Assembly (NCBI GenBank): GCA_023078555.1
Contig: CM041196.1
Location: forward strand, 2,976,001 to 3,040,000
Direction: 5' to 3'
DNA: 64,000 nt
From: Ulva prolifera
Lineage: Eukaryota > Chlorophyta > Ulvophyceae > Ulvales > Ulvaceae
Shown here: positions 1 to 12,012 of the stretch, piece after piece
How the letters are laid out: the number at the start of each line of letters is the position of its first letter
How positions within the stretch are numbered: position 1 is the stretch's first letter
Position numbers and translations under genes: made by a program
The notes under the pieces: generated by a model
Told to the model about the DNA's origin: nothing
Database searches by the model: none
The model's input: only the letters and a program-made list of their open reading frames with translations

Positions 1-1391
1 TCGCCCTGCTTTTATGGCAGCCTCCACGTTGCTGCAATATAATTGACTGTGATACATTTTTTTTTGGTGACGGCCACTCGGGTCAAGCGACAGGTGTGGG
101 TGAGCCTGGGGAGCTCGTGTCAGGTTCTCACTAGGAATGCAGAAGAGCAACGGGACTTGTTAGTGTCATGGTCGCAGGGCTTTCAACTCAGCATGGGTGT
201 GCCCTTGCTGGACTGCGATCATGAGTGCACGAAATCAATGGCCTCAGCCATACATGGAACTCGCGTAAGCTCCAAGACGCACGTCTTGATAAGAACTGAC
301 TTCGTTTTTACGCTGAGATTGTACACTGCTGTCTCAAGTGAGGCCAAACGGCGTGACCAGATTACAGCAATGACCCTGACAGAAAATCTTTTCTGGTGTC
401 GTAATTATCTACAGTCTCGGTAAACGAGCATCGTGTCCAATGGTCTGAGGATGGTACAACAGCGTATGCACTCCTGCTGACGGGAAACCATGGGTACGAT
501 TCTGCATCCACTTTGGAATGTCGAACCAGCCGTGCATGACCACCTCGCTCAGCACAGGAGGGGTGCACTGCAACCGGCTGCCTACAGGGAGGGCCCGGGT
601 GGTTTACCCCTTCGGATCGTGTTGTCACCCTTAACCTGGAGTTGGGGATGCGGCAAAGCTAATGCAGGTCTATCATACGTTATTGTGCACTCATTTCTCA
701 GGCGTATGCTGTGATGACTAGTTCACTCACAGGAACACGTCTGCTCTGCAGCTGTTGGCGGACCATTTCAGGATTTGCACAGGCACAGACCGACCCTTCA
801 CCTGGTAGGCTGAGGCCACTACTGCAAGTGCAAAATCGGCACAAATTCCATGTTTCTCAGTTTGACTAGTGGCTGCTGCTCGCGCTGTGCTGGGTGGCAG
901 CCTTATACAATATCATGCCCAAGCTCGTGTCTCTACATGAACAACGTGGTCACTGAAGAACAAACGATAGGACTGAGGAACATCGGTCCTTACTTGATCT
1001 ACAACATGTTTCTATTCCTGACACGGACACATGTGTAGCTGCTACACGCATTAGTCTGCCCTAGACTCTGAATGTACAGAATCTTCACATGTCCATGGAT
1101 ACAAACTCTGTGCCAACGTCCGAAGATCGGCACACGTCAACATTTCCGAAACATCACTATGATTGCTCTGCGAAGTCCTCGTCTGCCTCCATCACTGCAG
1201 CTACACCGTCCTCAAGGAGCCAAGCCTGTGCACATATGCCTTGTTGTTGAGGCAGCAGCAGATTTTCTGGACATTACAAGATGTAAAGAGTATCGACAAT
1301 ACTGGATTATGAGAGAACGTGAAGCACCTGGACTTTGAGTTCCATACAGAGCAGATGGCTCGAGGACACAGTGCATGCTCGCACATGGACT
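1..1391. other. No supported gene
   Basis: I see no conserved motif and no chain of frames joined by good splice sites here. Short open frames exist on both strands, but none reads like a protein family I know. The stretch may be a spacer or the 3' part of a neighbour lying outside the window. Confidence 0.4.
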
Positions 1392-1944
1392 TCACCAGTC
1401 CAGAATGTCCGGCATACCATCAACAGCTTCCGCCTGTTTAGCGTTCGGCAAAGACATGATCAGGCTGGCCAATGGGGGTGTAGGGATGCCCAGCAGCTTC
1501 TCAGAGAGGCCTGACACAAAAACCTTGCAGTCATTCTGGAGCAAGTGCAGTCGGCTATCGAATGTGGCACAGAATGTATCGGCATCTTCTTGCCAGTCAG
1601 AGCTCAAAGTTCCCAGCCTATGCCTCGGGAAAGGGGGCTCGCGCGGAAACTCATGACTTCTTATGTTCCCTGCACCTGGTGCAACACCACCTTGTGCACT
1701 TGAGACTAGATTGGGCAGGTTTGTGCATGTGAGGCAGGCTCAAGCGCAACTCAGTTCTTGATGGATCACCTTGAACACTTCTGCCTGATATGAGCTGCAG
1801 AGCTGTCCGCAGCTCGAGAGGCTCTTGTGGGAGAAAGTCTAGAACCGTGCACTTCCTTCTGTCTGGTTCATGCACCATGACCATCCAGTGAGACGCATTG
1901 GCAGGCAACTGCGAAGGCGAAAGCAGACGGGTCACTGCTGACAT
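1392..1944 (-). CDS. Small protein with His-Trp and Asn-Asp-Cys motifs
   Basis: Two exons, 1944-1700 and 1602-1392, join in matching phase and give a complete product of about 151 residues. The ATG at 1944 opens MSAVTRLL and the stop is at 1392. Near residue 20 there is HWMVMVHEPD, and in the second exon LLQNDCKVFV followed by GLSEKLLG. An early His and a late Asn-x-Cys recall circularly permuted papain-like folds (LRAT, PPPDE), where His precedes Cys. That is inference from spacing only, and no enzyme activity is shown. The family is not recognised by name. Good splice sites and codon continuity argue that the gene is real. It is convergent with no neighbour, and the phosphoserine phosphatase lies downstream on the other strand. 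Confidence 0.55.
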
Positions 1945-2961
1945 CCCTGCTAAGGGGCACTTGGCAACATACAATATCGCTTGGTCGACACCGCATGCCT
2001 GTCCGCCTTGTGTCGCCCGACAGCCCGGGTGCTGTGCTCGGCGGGCAGAAGAAACACCACGTATCCGCTGATGATCAGGGCGCAACACGAAGCAGTGGAG
2101 AGTCTGTATCATACTTTTTTGCGGCCGCAAAGACGCTTTACCACACCGCTAGACCACTAATGGCACAGCTTTTTACGCGGGGGTACGTTCGTCGGACATC
2201 GCGCTCATCGTGCGGCTCGATTTTACACAGGCGCGCAAAATACACGGCGAAAGCCACAGCGAGTTTGTAGTGCTTGTGATGGGTATGTCAACTGTGGGTG
2301 TGTGCTGATAAACTCTTCGACCCAGAGCAAAGAGTACAAAACGCTGGAGCCGCGCGCTTTTCAAAGCGCAAAGGGCTGGTTTGCGTTCGTATCATTCATG
2401 TGCTCACTAGCGGGCCCGGTACCAGTCCGGCGAGACCATATGCAGCCGAGTAACAATGTGCGAACAAATTGCGAATGCTTCCTATGAGTCCCGCGGTGTC
2501 TCGCCGAATGTGCTATCCATGGTAATGTCCGAAAGCGTACATCTCAACTGAGACAGCCTTTGGCTGGTCGGGATCTAGTTCCCATGGACTTGCAATGATG
2601 TGCTTTTCATCACTGTGTCACAGCGACTGACTTGCAGCACCCAATCATCTCACGTTCCGACTCAACCTTCTGCACTGTTTCTGGCAGCTCGTAGACAATT
2701 CGATTGATACGTACCGAGGAACTCGCAGCCCAACTTAGCAGAGTCTTTACATCCCAAGATCCTCTTTGCCACAATGCGGACGCGTTTGCCACAAACTGGA
2801 TGCGGGCACAACACTCTGCGGCCATCGTCAGCACCCCGCGTGCTTGTACATGGTATGGCATCCGTGTCTGCACTGCCATGATAGCTCATTTAGCACCTCA
2901 AGAGGCCTTGAAGTCGCGTCACGTCAAGGATGGCTATAATAGGCTCGTGTGTGCCATGCAG
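1945..2961. other. Spacer; probably holds two promoters
   Basis: This lies between two genes that point away from each other. It should hold the promoter of the small minus-strand gene and the promoter and first (transit peptide) exon of phosphoserine phosphatase. I could not identify that first exon: the phosphatase frame has an in-frame TAG at 2940-2942, so it must join from further upstream by splicing. Confidence 0.4.
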
Positions 2962-4259
2962 CCGGTTCGAACTTTTCCGCTCCGTCTGCAGCTGTACTAG
3001 AACAGTGGAGCAAAGCGGATGTGCGTAACCACCAACTTGTGAAATATTACTTGTATATGGGTTTCGAAGATTGTGTGCTTGTGTGCTTGCAATGCTATGT
3101 TGTACGAATGGCGCAAGCATTACCATACGGCATCATGCCGGGTGGAATATCCCCGGGAAACATGACGCGTACTGGTGTATGCAGTTGGTTTGCTTTGATG
3201 TCGATTCCACATTCTGCACAGATGAATCCATTGACGAGATAGCCGCCTTCGTTGGCAAAGGTGAAGAGGTCGCTGCATTGACGAGACAGGCGATGGGCGG
3301 CACAATGCCTTTCCAGGACGCTCTAAAGATGCGGTTGGACTGTATGAACGCATCTAAGCGAGATATATTGGCTTTTCGTGAAGCTCACCCCCCTCAACTT
3401 AGCCCAGGTGCGGCTGCAGCGTGCTGACATGAAAGCAGTGAGGCTTCCCGGTGGCCCGTCCGCCTGTGCCGCAGTACACGGTCGACCCACCCGCGCGATC
3501 ACGTGTTCCATGCAACAACGTCACAAGAACTCGGGTTGTCCAAAATTCTGAACCAGGTTCTCAATTGTCGGAAGCAGTGTGCGTCCTGTATTTTACCTAC
3601 GCTCTGCTGCTGAGAGCAACGTGTGTTTGGTCTGCTATTGATGGGCCGCATTGCTTCCAACGGGATTACATACGCGCTGTATCGATTCAAAGTCACACGC
3701 AGCTGCATGCACACTTTCCGTATGCTCAACCTGCAGCAATCCAACTGTCGATTGATCAAAGGTTTCTGACCATTCGAAATTCGGACCACGTGCTAATCGC
3801 ATTCCTGTTGCAGGCATCGCCGAGCTGGTGCAAGCGTTGCAAGACAGGGGCACCGCAGTCGCGCTGGTGTCAGGAGGCTTCAGGCAAATTATCGAACCCA
3901 TCGCCGACACTCTAGGGATCCCGACGGATCACGTACACGCCAATAACTTGCTCTTCGCAGCGGACGGGTCGTACGCAGGCTTCGATCCCGCTGAGTTCAC
4001 CTCTCGCACGGGCGGCAAAGCTGAGGCTTGCAAAGCGCTTCGCGCCGCTCATGGGTATAAACACGTGGTCATGGTCGGTGACGGAGCCACAGACATGGAA
4101 GCACGACAACCAGGAGGTGCGGACATCTTCGTGTGTTACGGAGGGGTTGTTTTCCGCGAGAAGGTCGCAGCTGGGGCGGACTGGGTTATCATGGACATAC
4201 GCACCCTTCTTCGGGCGTTGCCATCGGGCCACGAGGAGCTCGAGTCTGCAGAGGAGTAG
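2962..4259 (+). CDS. PSP: Phosphoserine phosphatase (HAD family), probably plastidial
   Basis: Hydrolyses O-phosphoserine to serine and phosphate, the last step of the phosphorylated serine pathway, in plants a plastid pathway. Exons 2962-3020, 3185-3407 and 3814-4259 join in matching phase. The first gives PSAAVLEQWSKAD. The second opens with HAD motif I, CFDVDST, holding the nucleophile Asp, then ESIDEIAAFVGKGEEVAALT and the AMGG cap segment. The third has motif II ALVSGGFRQI, the Lys of RTGGKAEACKAL and motif IV VMVGDGATDMEA, and ends with TAG at 4257. All catalytic residues are present. The N-terminal exon with the start codon and expected transit peptide lies upstream and was not found, so the entry is 5' partial. 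The second intron has a clear CTAAT-like branch site. Confidence 0.93.
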
Positions 4260-5445
4260 CCCACGATTCTTGCCGGATTTTGTTCGGGGGCAATGTTCGT
4301 AGCTGCACTGATCATCTGTCATGGGCTCGAGATAGCGTGAGCTACCGGTGTGAACTGGGAACAGGTGGCCGGAGAATGGTGGAGTGATCGTAGAGCTGAG
4401 GTTGCAATACCCACTCAGATGATCGCCATACTAGCGAGACATCCAGTGGCATGAGTCGGTCTCTGATCCGCACTCTCTTTGTCCTTCTGAGTGATCACAT
4501 GCGTTGGCTGCCTTGCAATGGCTGTGGAGAAAGCAGACCTTAATCAGTGATCAGGTAGGCTGAGTGGCCAATGTGCATTCTAGACATTTGAAAGTATAGA
4601 TCCTGCATGAGTAGGCGTGTGGAGAGCGGTGAGGTGTTACGCCAGGGCGGCAGTGTTGCGGTGGAGCGTCTTCTGCTGAAAAATGTGACCGCGGCTCCTG
4701 CAGCTGAATGCCCAAACAACACCCGAAATTCTGTTGTTGGGATTGTCTAAAATATTTATAGACATTCACGGACCAAGAGGCATGAATGTTGCTCTTAAAG
4801 AGACTGTCCTCAAAATGTGTAACCAATTGCACTCAACATTGCTCACACAGTTGTGTCACTGCCACGTCCAGTTGATAGCATTTCACAACACCTGGACGTC
4901 AGCAAATTGGCAGTCTGCAAGTGTACATGACAAGGGTACATCCATACGTACAGTGCTCCAGGTCATAGCGTAGGCATCCGCGTTCAATGGTGCGGCACCA
5001 TGCTCAGCAGCATCCCGCAATATCCAGATGTGCTGGAGAGAACGACATTCCAGCTTTCTGTCACCGACCTCTTGGGTCACAGACAATGTCACTTGCCAAT
5101 GTACTTTCACACACGTCGACAAGCACACATTGGCCTACACCTCACCTCCAGCCACACAAGCTGGCATCCTTGCACACACAATCCCAGGCTGCTACATACC
5201 CACGCGCCCGATGCACACCTGGCATGGGTCCAGCATCTCACAGCCTCCAGCGCTGTGCTGTCACCTACAACCCCTTTCAAAAACCGCCTACCACACAGCA
5301 CAAACAAAATCCCACACCAAGTCATCGGGACCCAGTCCAATGCCCCCCCACCAGCCGCTCGACACAGCCCCTCCCAGCTCCCACATGCGGCAGCAGCCAA
5401 GCTAGGAGGGCTAAGCCCGGCGACAGTAACAGCACACGGGGGGTC
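4260..5445. other. Intergenic stretch between convergent 3' ends
   Basis: This separates the 3' ends of phosphoserine phosphatase (plus) and sphingosine-1-phosphate lyase (minus). A plus frame of 176 codons at 4987-5517 is made of His/Thr/Pro-rich low-complexity codons and overlaps the lyase 3' exon, so I do not call it. The part around 5100-5420 is strongly CA/CC-rich on the plus strand. No further signal was seen. Confidence 0.5.
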
Positions 5446-8400
5446 TCACTCTACTTCCAGCACTGCGTCCTGGTAGTCCGAGAGGATGCCCGAGAGAAGC
5501 CCGCCCTCGGACACTGAAGCTGCGAGGCCATACACCTTGGCCATGCCAGACGCCTTGGCGCGCTGTGCGGCAGGTAGCGCACGCACGTCCGCCAGCGCAG
5601 CTTGCAGGTCCTCCACCATGGCCGGCACGGCGGCCTTGTGCTGCTGGGTGAACACAAAGTGCAACGCCGCCGGCTTGATGAGCGTGTTGAAGTGCCAGCC
5701 GCGCTCCAGCAGAGCCTCTTGCAGCTGCAGTGGTGCCAGGTTACACACTCATGGGGAGAGAGGGGAGAGGTGGCGGCACTAACACCACTGTCTGGGGTGT
5801 ACGAGTGTCATCCCGGCTGGGCTTCAGCATATAGTAAATGCAAGCAGTGGAACACTGGAACATTGAGCAGGTGTGAACTAACACCGCCACAGAGGATGCT
5901 GCACCAGTGTTGAACAAGGGAACTTACATGCCTGCGCCAAAGTGTCTGCGGTGATTGAAGCAAAACATACGACCGTCAAGAACATAAGCCTATGTTTGCA
6001 AAGCATCTCCCACAGGTGGGAGTGATAGATGCATGTTCAGAATGGGACATCTGCTGAGGGGCACACCTTGAAGATGGGGACAGTTGTCTTGATGGACTTG
6101 AAGGCCACGGTAGTGACGCGTGGCTCGCCACACACGGCGAGCTCAGGGACATCCCGGATAGCTGCAGCGAACGCTGAGGCAGCCTTGGTGGCGTCCTCGG
6201 TCGCTTCCACAAAGCCTTGCATGCCGACGTGCCGCATGGACGCCCAGGCTGTTGCGACAAGCCCTCCGCTCCTGCACACGCACCCACGCTTCACACCTCC
6301 GCTGCCTGCACGGCCGTCCCTCGACCATTCTCCTTGACACAGCAGGGTCACGGCTGGTCAGACGAGCTGCTACGGCGAGCCCGCCATATCCTCTCTATAT
6401 CACGGCTCCGCAGCACACTACGAAGTGCTAGGGGTCCATACAGTAGCGGACGAACCACGGCACTGCCACAGCAGCAGGCACGCACGCGTCTCCTGTCCGC
6501 CGTGGTGCCGCTGATGTGAGGCGTTGTACAAGCAACAGAACATCAGAACTGCGAGAGCTAGATGTCAGCAGATACGGACCTGTGACTCTGCAGCCACACA
6601 CAGCACTCCCAACGGTCCGCCATGGACGGTGCGGGCAGTGAAGCAAGCTGTCAGGCAAAGGTGAAACCCCGCAGCACACACCGTCCTACTCCCGCGGGCC
6701 CCACCACACATGCCGTAACCAGCCTCTCACCAGAGCGGTTGCTGCCATGATGGCCATGCGATCCCGAGTGCGGGTGCGGATCGCGCACCTGCTGCCTGCC
6801 AAGCCAGGCGACACGTAGAGCCCGCCAGACCAGTCGGTGACGGGGGTGTACTGCGCACGGCGCAGCTCGCTGCTGCGGAAGAGGGCGACGCTGGTGCCCT
6901 TGTGCGCGAGGCCGTACTTGTGGGTGTCTGCCGACATGGAGGTCACGCCGGGCAAGGAGAAGTCGAACGGCGGCACCTCGAGGCGCAGGCGCCGCATGAA
7001 CGGCAGCACAAAGGCGCCGAGGCAGCAGTCGACATGGAGGCAGACGCGGAAGCGTGTGGCCGCCCGTGCGATGCCCTCGATGTCATCGATAATGCCGTGC
7101 GGGAACGTCGGCGCCGAGGCGACGACGAGGGCGGTGCGTTTGGTCATGCGGGAGATGACGGCGGCGGCCTTCAGGCGGAAAGTCTTCTTGTCGACCGACA
7201 GCACGATGAGTCTGCACGTGCAGCGGCGGCGGTGTCAGGCGGTCGGTCCGGGTGGGGGGCGACGTGTCGTGCGGGTTGGTGTTTCGCACGCATGCATGCG
7301 ACTTCAGAGGGTACACTTGAACATGTGTCTGTGATGTGTAGGCCACTGACATTGTGCGCGTCGTGTTACTTTTTTTGGCCCGGCTCCACCGCACAATCAC
7401 CCAAACGCATGGAAGGCAATGATAAACACTGAGTACCATGGAATGTCATAGTTTCAGGGAGGATCAGGCTGGTCCGCGGCTCCTGTCTCAAGACTGCTGA
7501 AGACTAGCCGTGGAATACTGCTCAATCTTGTGCCCAGCACAAGGTCACAGGGCGGCAGATGAAAGGACTGACACCGACTCTGGGGACATACTTGGCACGG
7601 GTAAACTTGGCAGCCTTCCAGAAGGATGCATGAGCAGTTTCTGCTATGATGATCTCAGGCCTGGTGATTCCGCGCTTCTCTCGCATGTATGTCAGACTGG
7701 CAAGAACCGCTGCAATGTTGCTCTCACTTCCTCCACTTGTCATTGTGCCACATACCTACAAGGCTGAGAAGCATTCGTCGAAAAGTAGAAACGTCAGAGC
7801 GACCGAAATAAGTCACTAAACTGTTGTATTGCAGTGTGAAGGAGGTACCGCAGCATACCTCTGTCACACCAGCATGCCCACCGCCAAGCAACGCAGCTGT
7901 CATTGACACAACCTCGGCCTCCATGCGCCTTATGCTAGGGAATAGGTCCACGTGTAGCGGATTTGCTTGGCTGAACATGCAGTATGCATCATTCAGCAGC
8001 TCTCTATGCAGATCTCCAGACATGTAGATGGTTCCTGTGGTCTTCGATTCACCGTCAGCATAGCGGAAATCGTTTGCAGCGCGTTCCTCAAGCTCTGTCA
8101 TCACGCCTTCGGTGTCAAGTCCTGCCAGGGGCAGCTCCATGAGAGACTTGACACCGCCCACCTCCCTGCTTGCGATCTCGCTCTTGACACTGGCAACAGC
8201 TTGTTCGCGCTGCTTCGCCACCATTCCCCGAATCACAGGAAGCGACCGAATGTAATCAGATCGACGCTGTGACGCCGGTTGCTCTGGCTCGTACATCAGC
8301 CACGATACCAGCCGAGAGAACACAAAGTACACGACGACGCAAGTGAACAGAGTGCACAGCGCAATCTCCAGTGGCGAGAGTCCGGCCGCTTGCACGTTGA

Positions 8401-8724
8401 AGCTTGTTTCCATCTGCTTGTACCGAGGGACCACATTCTGGTCGGCCCAAGACCTGGCTGGGGCGAGGCTTGTAGACAGCTGCCGCGACAAGCGGGTGTA
8501 GTGGGGCTCAACAACAGGCACCACGTGCTTGCGCGCTGCAGCATCAGCAGTTGCATAGTGTTTATTGAAGTGTCCCGGCATGGTTTTCAGAAACTGAAGC
8601 CATGTAGTCATCAGCTGCATCAGGTACTTGAGGCCGTTGCCCAGGGCATTGGCAGTGGCTTCGCTGGCGTTTCCAGGCAGCTTGGAGTCAAGTTTCTTCG
8701 CCCATTCAAGTGAAATGGCGTGAG
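5446..8724 (-). CDS. DPL1: Sphingosine-1-phosphate lyase (PLP enzyme)
   Basis: Cleaves phosphorylated sphingoid bases to a fatty aldehyde and phosphoethanolamine, the exit step of sphingolipid breakdown at the ER. Five exons agree in phase: 8724-7859, 7755-7592, 7211-6789, 6271-6067 and 5724-5446. Exon 1 carries a membrane segment (IALCTLFTCVVVYFVF), then TGTIYMSGD and the conserved NPLHVDLFPSIRRMEAEVV. Exon 2 starts VCGTMTSGGSESN. Exon 3 has APTFPHGIID, HVDCCLGAFVLPF and the PLP-lysine motif SADTHKYGLAHKGT, then DWSGGLYVSP. Exon 4 continues GGLVATAWASMRHVG. The C-terminus HFNTLIKP and HFVFTQQH matches the family. The product is at least 645 residues, about 100 longer at the N-terminus than the Arabidopsis enzyme. 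Exon 1 begins at an acceptor, so the start codon lies upstream and was not found. Confidence 0.94.
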
Positions 8725-10021
8725 CTGCGGCGCAGAAATGTCTCAGGAAGTCGTTGCGACAAATACAAGTGCCGTGTCCGGCAGCGACTTCATGAGAAGT
8801 CCAACGTCACTCGTTCACAATACAGCTGCAGAGTGCTGCCTGCTGAATTACATGTTCACATTTATCAGGTATGATGCGCACCCTTCACGGCGAAGTCCTG
8901 CATTGACTGTTCGAATGCTGGGGCCATGATTGTTGACTATGGATAATTCCTCAGAAACACCAAACAACCGCTGCAAGAACAATGCGTATTTGTTGCTATG
9001 GGCCCATGTCACGATAGCCAACGGCTTAGCACGCCCTGCTGTATGTAGTCGTGTACAGGCTCCGTGACCTGATGGAGCAACAACTGACCCCCCTGACCAC
9101 GAGGCAATCTACTCCGTATCATGGTCTGTGTCTACTGGAAAATCTCCCGGGTGTCTTATTGCCGGCATGCGATAGTTACCGTCGTCTTGCAGTCGCGTGA
9201 AGTCCCGACAGGTCGATCGCGGGATCCTTGACCGTTCCTGGTTGCAGCGCTGTGGGCAACGACTCGGAATCAATTAATCAAAAGACCGAACAGCCCATAT
9301 GTGGGAGAGCCAGAGAGACGAGCCCGATATTCTGCGTTGAGTGTGGTAAAGTGTTGGGCGTGAGATACCGCAGTCAGGTACCTGCGATCGTGCCGTTTTC
9401 TATGCGAGTGGTTGCCACAGACATGCGTTTTCACCTACGCTCGTGAAACACGCTGCAACATGTCGGATGTCTACGTGCGGAAGCAGGTGGAATTGGATGA
9501 ATTCCCCACCCTTGACTGGTGCATCTGTCACAAAGGTACGTCGTTACAATTGACCTTGAGAGGCTATTCAGGGATGTGACATACAATTGAAAGCTGCATC
9601 ACAAACTGCTGCTAACATGTGGCACGAAGCCAACATGGCAGCTTTCTGTTCTGGCTGTGTTCCCCTATGAAGGTATTGTATCCATGAGTGAATGCTGCAT
9701 CGAGTACACGCAACTCCGTAAGTTTGGAGATCAAGAGGACATCATGGATGTTATGATCCTTCGTGTATGCGATTGTATCGATGGAAGGGTGCCAAGGCTT
9801 CTGAATAAGCACCTTGGCATGTGCCTGAACTCATGAGCAGACAGCTGTGGAATGAACGGCATGTGAACGGCATGTGCATGGAATCCTGGAAATACATGAA
9901 AGACGTGAGGACTCGATGTGTCTTACAGATCACTTTGTCTCTTCACGCCATTGAGGGTGGTATGTCATGCCTGCCGCCGAAGGGCAATGCAACTCTTCGT
10001 ATCATGGTGCGAACTCACTTT
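8725..10021. other. Spacer with unresolved first exon of the lyase
   Basis: The start exon of sphingosine-1-phosphate lyase should lie in the part nearest 8725. An ATG-opened stretch reading MKSLPDTALVFVA sits near 8796 but is out of frame with the next exon unless spliced. The rest shows no family I know. The last exon of the PAP2 gene may also lie here. Confidence 0.35.
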
Positions 10022-10744
10022 TCAGTGAAATTTATCGACTGACAAGTCCAGCGTCAGGATCCCAGCAGAACATGTCCTTTGATCAACAGACGATGAGCTT
10101 TGAACGTGCCCTGCAATTGCATGAAAGGTCTGTAATTGCTTCACAGCAGGGGGGTTGGCACAAACAATCTGGCGAGCCAGCTCGCAAGAACGCACTTTTG
10201 TCATGATGGCCGTAACAATAATCCCCAAGATCCCTCCGATCAATATGTCCAGTATGTAATGGCGCCCCAGGAGTACGCGTGACAAGCTGGTGAAGACTGC
10301 CCACACCATGGACAAGCACACCAACCAGGTCGGGCAGATGTGGAAGACATATAGCATTCCTGCTATAAGGATGCATCTAGACGAATGACCGCTCGGGAAC
10401 GAGTACTGGTCTGCAATTATCGTGGCATTGTATCTTCGCTCCGCATACGCAGGTCGCTGTCTACGCACGACTAGTTTGCAAGCTCCCACAGCAATCAAAT
10501 CGAGCACGAAGGATGTTGTCAAATTTAGGGCGCAAATGCGTAGTTTCCATGGAACAACAGGCCATATGGCCATCACGACCGCTAATGGGATCCACAGCAG
10601 GCCATGGCCGGACAGCTCCAGTGCCTCGAGCAGCCAGTTCGGGACATGCCTCCCAACGTTGTCGAATAGATAAAACGAACTTTTAACGTCGTGCCGCAAA
10701 AATAGGGTGTTGGGCATTTCAGGTCCAAATTCTACAGAAATCAT
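10022..10744 (-). CDS. PAP2-type lipid phosphatase
   Basis: Integral membrane phosphatase of the type 2 phosphatidic acid phosphatase family, acting on lipid phosphates or diphosphates such as phosphatidate or prenyl diphosphates; the substrate cannot be told from sequence. All three catalytic motifs are intact: KLVVRRQRP (K-x6-RP), FPSGHSSR, and SRVLLGRHYILD (SR-x5-H-x3-D) with the nucleophile His. Several hydrophobic segments flank them, among them GLLWIPLAVVMAIWPVV and LIGGILGIIVTAIM. The ATG is at 10744. The frame stays open to 10022, but a typical donor (GTGCGT after 10196) follows ..TAIMTK. The last 58 codons may therefore be intron and the true C-terminus may come from an exon further downstream. 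Motif spacing is closest to the compact PLPP6/PPAPDC2-like group; that assignment is inference. Confidence 0.85.
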   Translation of the reverse strand: MISVEFGPEMPNTLFLRHDVKSSFYLFDNVGRHVPNWLLEALELSGHGLLWIPLAVVMAIWPVVPWKLRICALNLTTSFVLDLIAVGACKLVVRRQRPAYAERRYNATIIADQYSFPSGHSSRCILIAGMLYVFHICPTWLVCLSMVWAVFTSLSRVLLGRHYILDILIGGILGIIVTAIMTKVRSCELARQIVCANPPAVKQLQTFHAIAGHVQSSSSVDQRTCSAGILTLDLSVDKFH

Positions 10745-12012
10745 GTTTTAACCAGATCTCACCATCCCTTCACCACGTAAGCTCAACTATGGAGTTGTCC
10801 AGTTTCCTTGCTCAGCGACGGTCAAAATTGCTTGAATCTTCAATGATCCTACCCCGCGTGAGCTGTGCTGCCATACTAGCCGTACCATACGACAGAATTA
10901 AGTCGCCCTAGTGGACACTGCACGTCGACTGAAAGAGGACTTTTGTCGTATAACAGCGGTTACTATTGACGTCGAGTGAAGGCCGTGGATACTCTGTAAC
11001 AAGTTTGATTCTGAACAACCACAGCCAGGCTGGCCTGCGACAGCGAGCCCCGCTTCCAAGCACCACCCATGACCTCTCCTTCGGTGACACCTGCCCCAGT
11101 TCCCGACCGGACACCTTCGAGTATCGAATCGTACCCGAGCCAAATTTCACGTCAATTTCAGTGCGGCAGCGGTCTGCTGTCCACCAGAATAGTGGGCCAC
11201 CACCACAGCTAATGACGAATTGCATGGTCAGATCCGTGTCACACAAGATCATCACGAAGACAAAGTATTGACGTCGCCTTATGGCATCGACTGCCTTGCT
11301 ACAAACCCAGGATAAGGGCACGTTGAATTCAAGTGTTACACTTGAAAATCTGACAACAGGTCACCACAAAGATGTGTCAAAACTGGGTAACAGTTCCCAG
11401 ATCGTCCCATTGGACCACAGCCCCGACGGGCCTGTGGGATGTCAAGCACACACGTCATCAACAGAAATTCAAAACCCCCCATACGTCATACACACCTCTC
11501 GCAAAACCACGCATTCATCACATACGCTGATCATCTGTGCAGCAGCACGCCCACGTCCACACCAGCAAACATCACGCAAACCAGCGCCGCTACACCCACC
11601 CCTCTCTGCGCCCACATGGCATCAGCACGAGCCAGCGCACGCCTCAGCGCGTCACAACATCACCCACACCGCCCTCCGTCCATGAAAGCCCTGCCCCCAC
11701 CAGCACACATCCCCATCAGCTGAGCCCTCCTCACATGATGGACGAAACACTCGCCACGCCGTCCTACTCCATCCGCAGCCCCAGCCTCTGGTGTCGTTCG
11801 TTGGCAGTTGCTACATAGCTGCGAGCGGCCCTCAGGCCAAAAATCCACACCGTCGTCGCCTCCCAAACAGCAGGCTCACCTGCTGCGCGCCACGTACGCT
11901 GCATGGCTAGGGCACACAGGCCTCAACCCGGCCGCAGCGGCCTGTGTGCAGTGTCTGCCGATGCGGGCGCAGCCCATCAGCGGAGAAGACGTCCCAATGA
12001 AGCCAGATGCGA
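10745..12012. other. Intergenic stretch, no gene seen
   Basis: This separates the PAP2 start from the 3' end of the giant kinase gene, so it should hold the PAP2 promoter. Open frames at 11281-11866 are CA-rich low-complexity sequence read in several frames at once and lack any family signature. Nothing else is supported. Confidence 0.5.

Noticed and set aside
4987..5517. Three overlapping plus frames of 125-176 codons
   Set aside because: CA/CC-rich low complexity read in all three frames; they overlap the lyase last exon.
11281..11866. Frames on both strands in a CA-rich block
   Set aside because: Low-complexity codon use, no splice partners, no family likeness.
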